16,743 nt of DNA from an uncultured Peptoniphilus sp. (GTDB lineage: Bacteria > Bacillota > Clostridia > Tissierellales > Peptoniphilaceae): assembly GCA_902465645.1 (NCBI GenBank), contig CABQNX010000027.1, forward strand, positions 1-16,743, read 5' to 3'. The position numbers were made by a program, and so were the translations under genes. Position 1 is the first letter of the stretch; each line of letters begins with the position of its first letter. The notes under the pieces are model-generated. The model saw nothing but the letters and a program-made list of their open reading frames with translations. It did not search any database and was not told where the DNA came from. This document shows positions 14,253-16,743 of this stretch, piece by piece.

Positions 14253-15130
14253 TTATTTCTTCTTCTGTTTTTCTTTCTCTTTTTTCGCGATAACAATATA
14301 TTTTTTGACTTAGAAATAGTGTAAGAATTTAAAATTAAATTAATAATATTGCATAGGATTATTATCTTTATGGCAAAGATCCTTGGCATAAAATAGCTTG
14401 TAACAAAAATCAAACTAATAATGCTAAAGATGTCCACGAAATATTCCACATACATAGTCATGGAAAAAATTGTGTTTTCTGAAAATTTCAAGTTGACAGA
14501 AAGCACGTTAATAAAAAATAAAATCATGACAAAGGAATAAGTAACTATGGAAATATTAATGCTGGCAGTCAAAATGTAAATCTGTAGCATAAAAAACATA
14601 GAAAACTTAACCATGAGAAGTCCAATTTCATAAACTTCAAGCTTTAGCTTTTGAGATTCGTAAAGCTTATCAATGTCCCATTCTTCCATTAGGGCATTTA
14701 AAATCTTTGTAGTCTTAATCTTTTCGCAGATCCAAGATGGCAAAAGACTCAAGATAAAAATGCTAACTACTAGACTCTTTAAGACGTCAAACAAACCTGT
14801 CCCTTGAAAACGTCTAAAGTAGTTAAAGGTAAAGACTATAAGTCCAATAAGGGCAGAGATTGATAAAATCTTTAAAAATGCCTTAAAAATTTCATAGTTC
14901 TTCCCACTTATGAGAAAATTGCCTGGTTCGCTATAGGCTCCTGCAAACTCGTAGGGGTTTCCCATCCTATTTAATTCTTTTTTTATATCTTCTTCCGTGT
15001 AAATTTCTGGAAGTCTATCTCTCAGTATATCTAAAAAATCCTCTTTGGCAGCTTCTTGCTTGTCATAGGGGATGTATCGTTGCAAATAATAAATATATCT
15101 ATCGACGAGTTCATGTTCATTTAATTTCAT
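14237..15130 (-). CDS. HAAS (DUF1700) domain membrane protein
   Basis: A 297-residue protein. Residues 1-80 match the HAAS domain: LNEHELVDRYIYYLQRYIP, then DFLDILRDRLPEIY and IKKELNRMGNPYEFAGAY, followed by a short segment leading into the membrane. About six hydrophobic helices follow (about 84-105, 115-135, 168-190, 193-213, 230-246, 252-270), and the tail 279-297 is very basic (RKKRKKNRRRNKK), placing it in the cytoplasm. HAAS proteins are thought to signal to envelope-related partners and are commonly next to a PadR-type regulator; none is present here. AGGATGA is 5-6 nt before the ATG. Function is unknown beyond the domain. Confidence 0.8.
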   Translation of the reverse strand: MKLNEHELVDRYIYYLQRYIPYDKQEAAKEDFLDILRDRLPEIYTEEDIKKELNRMGNPYEFAGAYSEPGNFLISGKNYEIFKAFLKILSISALIGLIVFTFNYFRRFQGTGLFDVLKSLVVSIFILSLLPSWICEKIKTTKILNALMEEWDIDKLYESQKLKLEVYEIGLLMVKFSMFFMLQIYILTASINISIVTYSFVMILFFINVLSVNLKFSENTIFSMTMYVEYFVDIFSIISLIFVTSYFMPRIFAIKIIILCNIINLILNSYTISKSKNILLSRKKRKKNRRRNKKDRD

Positions 15131-15148
15131 AAAATCATCCTCGTTTAT

Positions 15149-15177
15149 ATTATAAGTTAAATATTGGTTCTTTTAAA
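15149..15177 (-). promoter_or_regulatory. Promoter of the HAAS gene
   Basis: On the minus strand a perfect TATAAT (15154-15149) with TTTAAA 17 bp upstream (15177-15172). The start point would lie about 12 nt before the ATG, leaving a very short leader with the ribosome-binding site. Confidence 0.5.
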
Positions 15178-15304
15178 TGAATAATATTAAATTTAAAAAT
15201 TATTTTGACTTTATCTCTACAAGTTATAAATTTTAATTTTTTTGTAGATTTTTCAAAGGTAAAGTTCTTAAACTTTAAAATTTTATATAAATCAAAAATT
15301 CCAA

Positions 15305-15329
15305 TAAAAAAAGTCCTGTTACCAGGACT
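15305..15329 (-). terminator. Terminator of the G5/3D-domain gene
   Basis: On the minus strand AGTCCTG (15329-15323), loop GTAA and CAGGACT (15318-15312) form a perfect 7-bp stem followed by seven T. It starts 4 nt past the stop codon. Confidence 0.93.
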
Positions 15330-15332
15330 CTC

Positions 15333-16319
15333 TTAATCAAGCACATAAACTTTTACATTTCTTCTTCCAAACTTTCTAGCTTGGGCATTTGTGCTGTAGA
15401 ATAGGTCAATTCTATTTCCCTTAATTGCTCCACCAGTATCTTCTGCTGTAGCATATCCGTAACTTGCAAAGCCGTCCATACTTTCGATGTAAAGCTTTGA
15501 GCCTAGTGGTATAACCTTAGGGTCAACTGCAACTGCCCCAACTCTTGCTCTTGTTCCCATAGCAGTTTTTGAACCTGCTGTAGGGTCGTAAGCAGTAGCT
15601 TGCATAACAATTACTCTCTTAGCTGACTTGCCATTAGGAGCAGCACTTCCTTTTTTAGTTCCAACTTCAACAACTTCCTTTACAGGATTCTTTGTAATTT
15701 CACTTTTTATAACTTCAGTGGATTCTAAATTTCCATTTACATAAGTATTCTTAAGGTTTTCTAGCTTTTCTCCAGCTTGTCCCTTAGTGATTACATTTTT
15801 TTCGCCTTCAAACATTTCATTGTTTTCACGAGTTTCTGTTTCAAAAGGAATTTCTATCTTGTTTTCTATGTTTTCTTCAACAACTCTGTCGATTTTGATT
15901 TCCATTCCTTCTTTAGCAATTTCGTCAAGTGGAAGAGAAACCCTGTCAAGTTTGTTTAGTTTAATGCCAAGATTTTCAAGTACATCAGCAACTGTGTAGC
16001 CATTAGCTTCAGCAATTAGTGTCTTGTTACCATCTTTTATGTGGTAAGACTTTGGTGAAGTAATCACAATCTTTGAATCCTTAGTAATCTCTTCATCAAG
16101 GCTTGGGCTTACAAGGTCCTTGTTCTTAAGAACAATGCCTTCTTTTTCCAAGAAGCTGCCTACTGTCTTTTCGTATGTAAATACTGTCTTTGTTTGTCCG
16201 TTGATATTTAGTTCAACGTCTTTGCCTAGAGCCGTGCTAAAACCCATTGTTAGGATTGACACAAGAGCCAAGGCTATAAGTATAAATTTCGCATTTCTAA
16301 AAATGTTCTTTTTATTCAA
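15333..16319 (-). CDS. Secreted G5/3D-domain cell-wall protein (YabE/YocH-like)
   Basis: An exported cell-wall protein of about 328 residues. Order: signal anchor (about 8-29), two DUF348 units (about 33-85 and 88-145), a G5 domain (about 147-225) and a C-terminal 3D domain (about 237-328). The 3D domain is a double-psi beta-barrel related to MltA lytic transglycosylases. Its three conserved Asp are in VAVDPKVIPLG, ATAEDTGG and NRIDLFY, so it is probably an active muralytic enzyme. It resembles YabE and the 3D part of YocH, and the DUF348-G5 stalk is also seen in resuscitation-promoting factors. The frame is open to ATG 16334, but that codon lies within the ribosome-binding site (GGAGG, 16332-16328); TTG at 16319 has ideal spacing and gives MNKKNIFRN, so I prefer it. 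It is monocistronic, with its own promoter and terminator. Confidence 0.92.
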   Translation of the reverse strand: MNKKNIFRNAKFILIALALVSILTMGFSTALGKDVELNINGQTKTVFTYEKTVGSFLEKEGIVLKNKDLVSPSLDEEITKDSKIVITSPKSYHIKDGNKTLIAEANGYTVADVLENLGIKLNKLDRVSLPLDEIAKEGMEIKIDRVVEENIENKIEIPFETETRENNEMFEGEKNVITKGQAGEKLENLKNTYVNGNLESTEVIKSEITKNPVKEVVEVGTKKGSAAPNGKSAKRVIVMQATAYDPTAGSKTAMGTRARVGAVAVDPKVIPLGSKLYIESMDGFASYGYATAEDTGGAIKGNRIDLFYSTNAQARKFGRRNVKVYVLD

Positions 16320-16360
16320 AAATATTACCTCCATAAATTCAGTTACAAGTTTGTAAATTT

Positions 16361-16377
16361 TGTTACTACTTTGTAAC
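16361..16377 (+). promoter_or_regulatory. WalR-box match within the leader (box A)
   Basis: TGTTAC, 5 nt, TGTAAC fits the WalR (YycF) consensus TGTWAH-N5-TGTWAH exactly. A further half-site TGTAAA lies 3 nt to the left (16352-16357). The box lies 19 nt downstream of the -10 of the promoter at 16396-16424, inside the predicted 5' leader, a position where binding would be expected to hinder transcription. Confidence 0.55.
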
Positions 16378-16395
16378 CTCTTCTAACCTTTAAAG

Positions 16396-16424
16396 AGTAT
16401 ATTAAAAAATTTAAGATTTGTCAA
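16396..16424 (-). promoter_or_regulatory. Promoter of the G5/3D-domain gene
   Basis: On the minus strand TTGACA (16424-16419), exactly 17 bp, then TATACT (16401-16396): a near-consensus housekeeping promoter about 77 nt upstream of the TTG start. Confidence 0.85.
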
Positions 16425-16430
16425 TTTTTC

Positions 16431-16447
16431 TGTAACTTTTTTGTAAA
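16431..16447 (+). promoter_or_regulatory. WalR-box match just upstream of -35 (box B)
   Basis: TGTAAC, five T, TGTAAA is a perfect match to TGTWAH-N5-TGTWAH. It lies 6 bp upstream of the -35, the classic place for an activator of this type, although the direct repeat is written on the strand opposite to the transcript. WalR is known to control wall hydrolases, including 3D-domain proteins such as YocH in Bacillus subtilis. Confidence 0.65.
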
Positions 16448-16743
16448 TCTCTCGAATATTGGCTTGGTTAAGCCATTCTATAATTTGAACAAAATAGATA
16501 TATTTTAAATCAAAAAAATTTATAGGCTGAAAGCAAGTAATATAGCCATCCTTCTCCTTATATTACATTTTTATTACAAAAAATCTTGATATTTCTATGC
16601 TTTTTTGTCAATTTTTGAATAAAAATCTATTATTTACACCTAAAATTTGTCTCGTAAGTCTTTTACAATTTCTAATTTATTAACCAAGTAAAAAAATATT
16701 TTCTTTCTTTTATTCTTAACATATAAGCTTTTTTCTTTTTAAT
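16448..16743. other. Intergenic stretch upstream of the G5/3D gene
   Basis: About 300 nt of AT-rich sequence with no gene I can support. It holds a 6-bp hairpin (TGGCTT / AAGCCA, 16460-16475, loop GGTT), an 8-bp inverted repeat GTAATATA / TATATTAC (16537-16544 and 16559-16566), a nine-codon minus-strand reading frame with a strong AAGGAG before it (16549-16520), and a second isolated TTGACA on the minus strand near 16611. The gene to the right lies outside the window. Confidence 0.5.

Noticed and set aside
15181..15304. Small gene between the HAAS and G5/3D genes
   Set aside because: Very AT-rich with stops in all frames; only a 6-bp inverted repeat AAAGTT/AACTTT at 15261-15276 is seen.
16335..16743. 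Riboswitch (for example c-di-AMP type) before the G5/3D gene
   Set aside because: The near-consensus promoter lies only about 77 nt from the start codon, too short for such an aptamer, and I see no conserved riboswitch core.

Overview
The window looks like chromosomal DNA from a low-GC Gram-positive anaerobe (Bacillota). The reasons are strong AGGAG/AGGTGAT ribosome-binding sites, an AT-rich sequence, a lipobox lipoprotein, a G5/3D-domain cell-wall protein, a HAAS (DUF1700) membrane protein and a Gram-positive style ddl-murF pair. My guess of Peptoniphilaceae (Anaerococcus/Peptoniphilus-like) is an impression from protein sequence style, not something I could test.

Layout. (1) 95-4848, minus strand: a two-gene ABC exporter operon, a MacB/LolD-type ATPase followed by a 1333-residue FtsX-type permease with a huge extracellular coiled coil, closed by a terminator at 95-130. 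(2) 5046-7232: an AT-rich accessory block. It holds a small unrecognised membrane protein (+), an IS200-type insertion sequence with a frameshifted tnpA (-), and a two-gene cassette (-) of a YhfC-type intramembrane metalloprotease and a DUF3887-like lipoprotein. The cassette has its own TTGACA-N17-TAAAAT promoter, with an 11-bp perfect inverted repeat over the start of transcription, and is bracketed by two ~43-bp copies of a terminator sequence. (3) 7255-13902, minus strand: a compact six-gene operon with overlaps or gaps of at most 9 nt, in the order coiled-coil protein, alpha/beta hydrolase, membrane-anchored MurF, Ddl-type ligase, RNase R, SmpB. It runs from a promoter at 13874-13902 to a terminator at 7255-7283. 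(4) 13958-14252, plus strand: a small glutaredoxin, ending at a terminator shared with the convergent gene. (5) 14237-15177, minus: a HAAS-domain membrane protein. (6) 15305-16447, minus: a secreted G5/3D-domain cell-wall protein under a near-consensus promoter with two perfect matches to the WalR (YycF) box.

How the genes fit together. The main theme is the envelope: D-Ala-D-Ala supply and its attachment to the UDP-MurNAc-peptide (Ddl, MurF), a 3D-domain wall enzyme probably run by the wall-stress regulator WalRK, a MacB-like exporter and several membrane proteins. RNase R and SmpB (ribosome rescue and decay of the damaged mRNA) share the transcript of ddl and murF. The most unusual items are the WalR-box promoter, the MurF whose N-terminal substrate domain is replaced by a membrane domain, the non-canonical omega loop of the ligase, and the protease-lipoprotein cassette with its operator-like palindrome and duplicated terminator.
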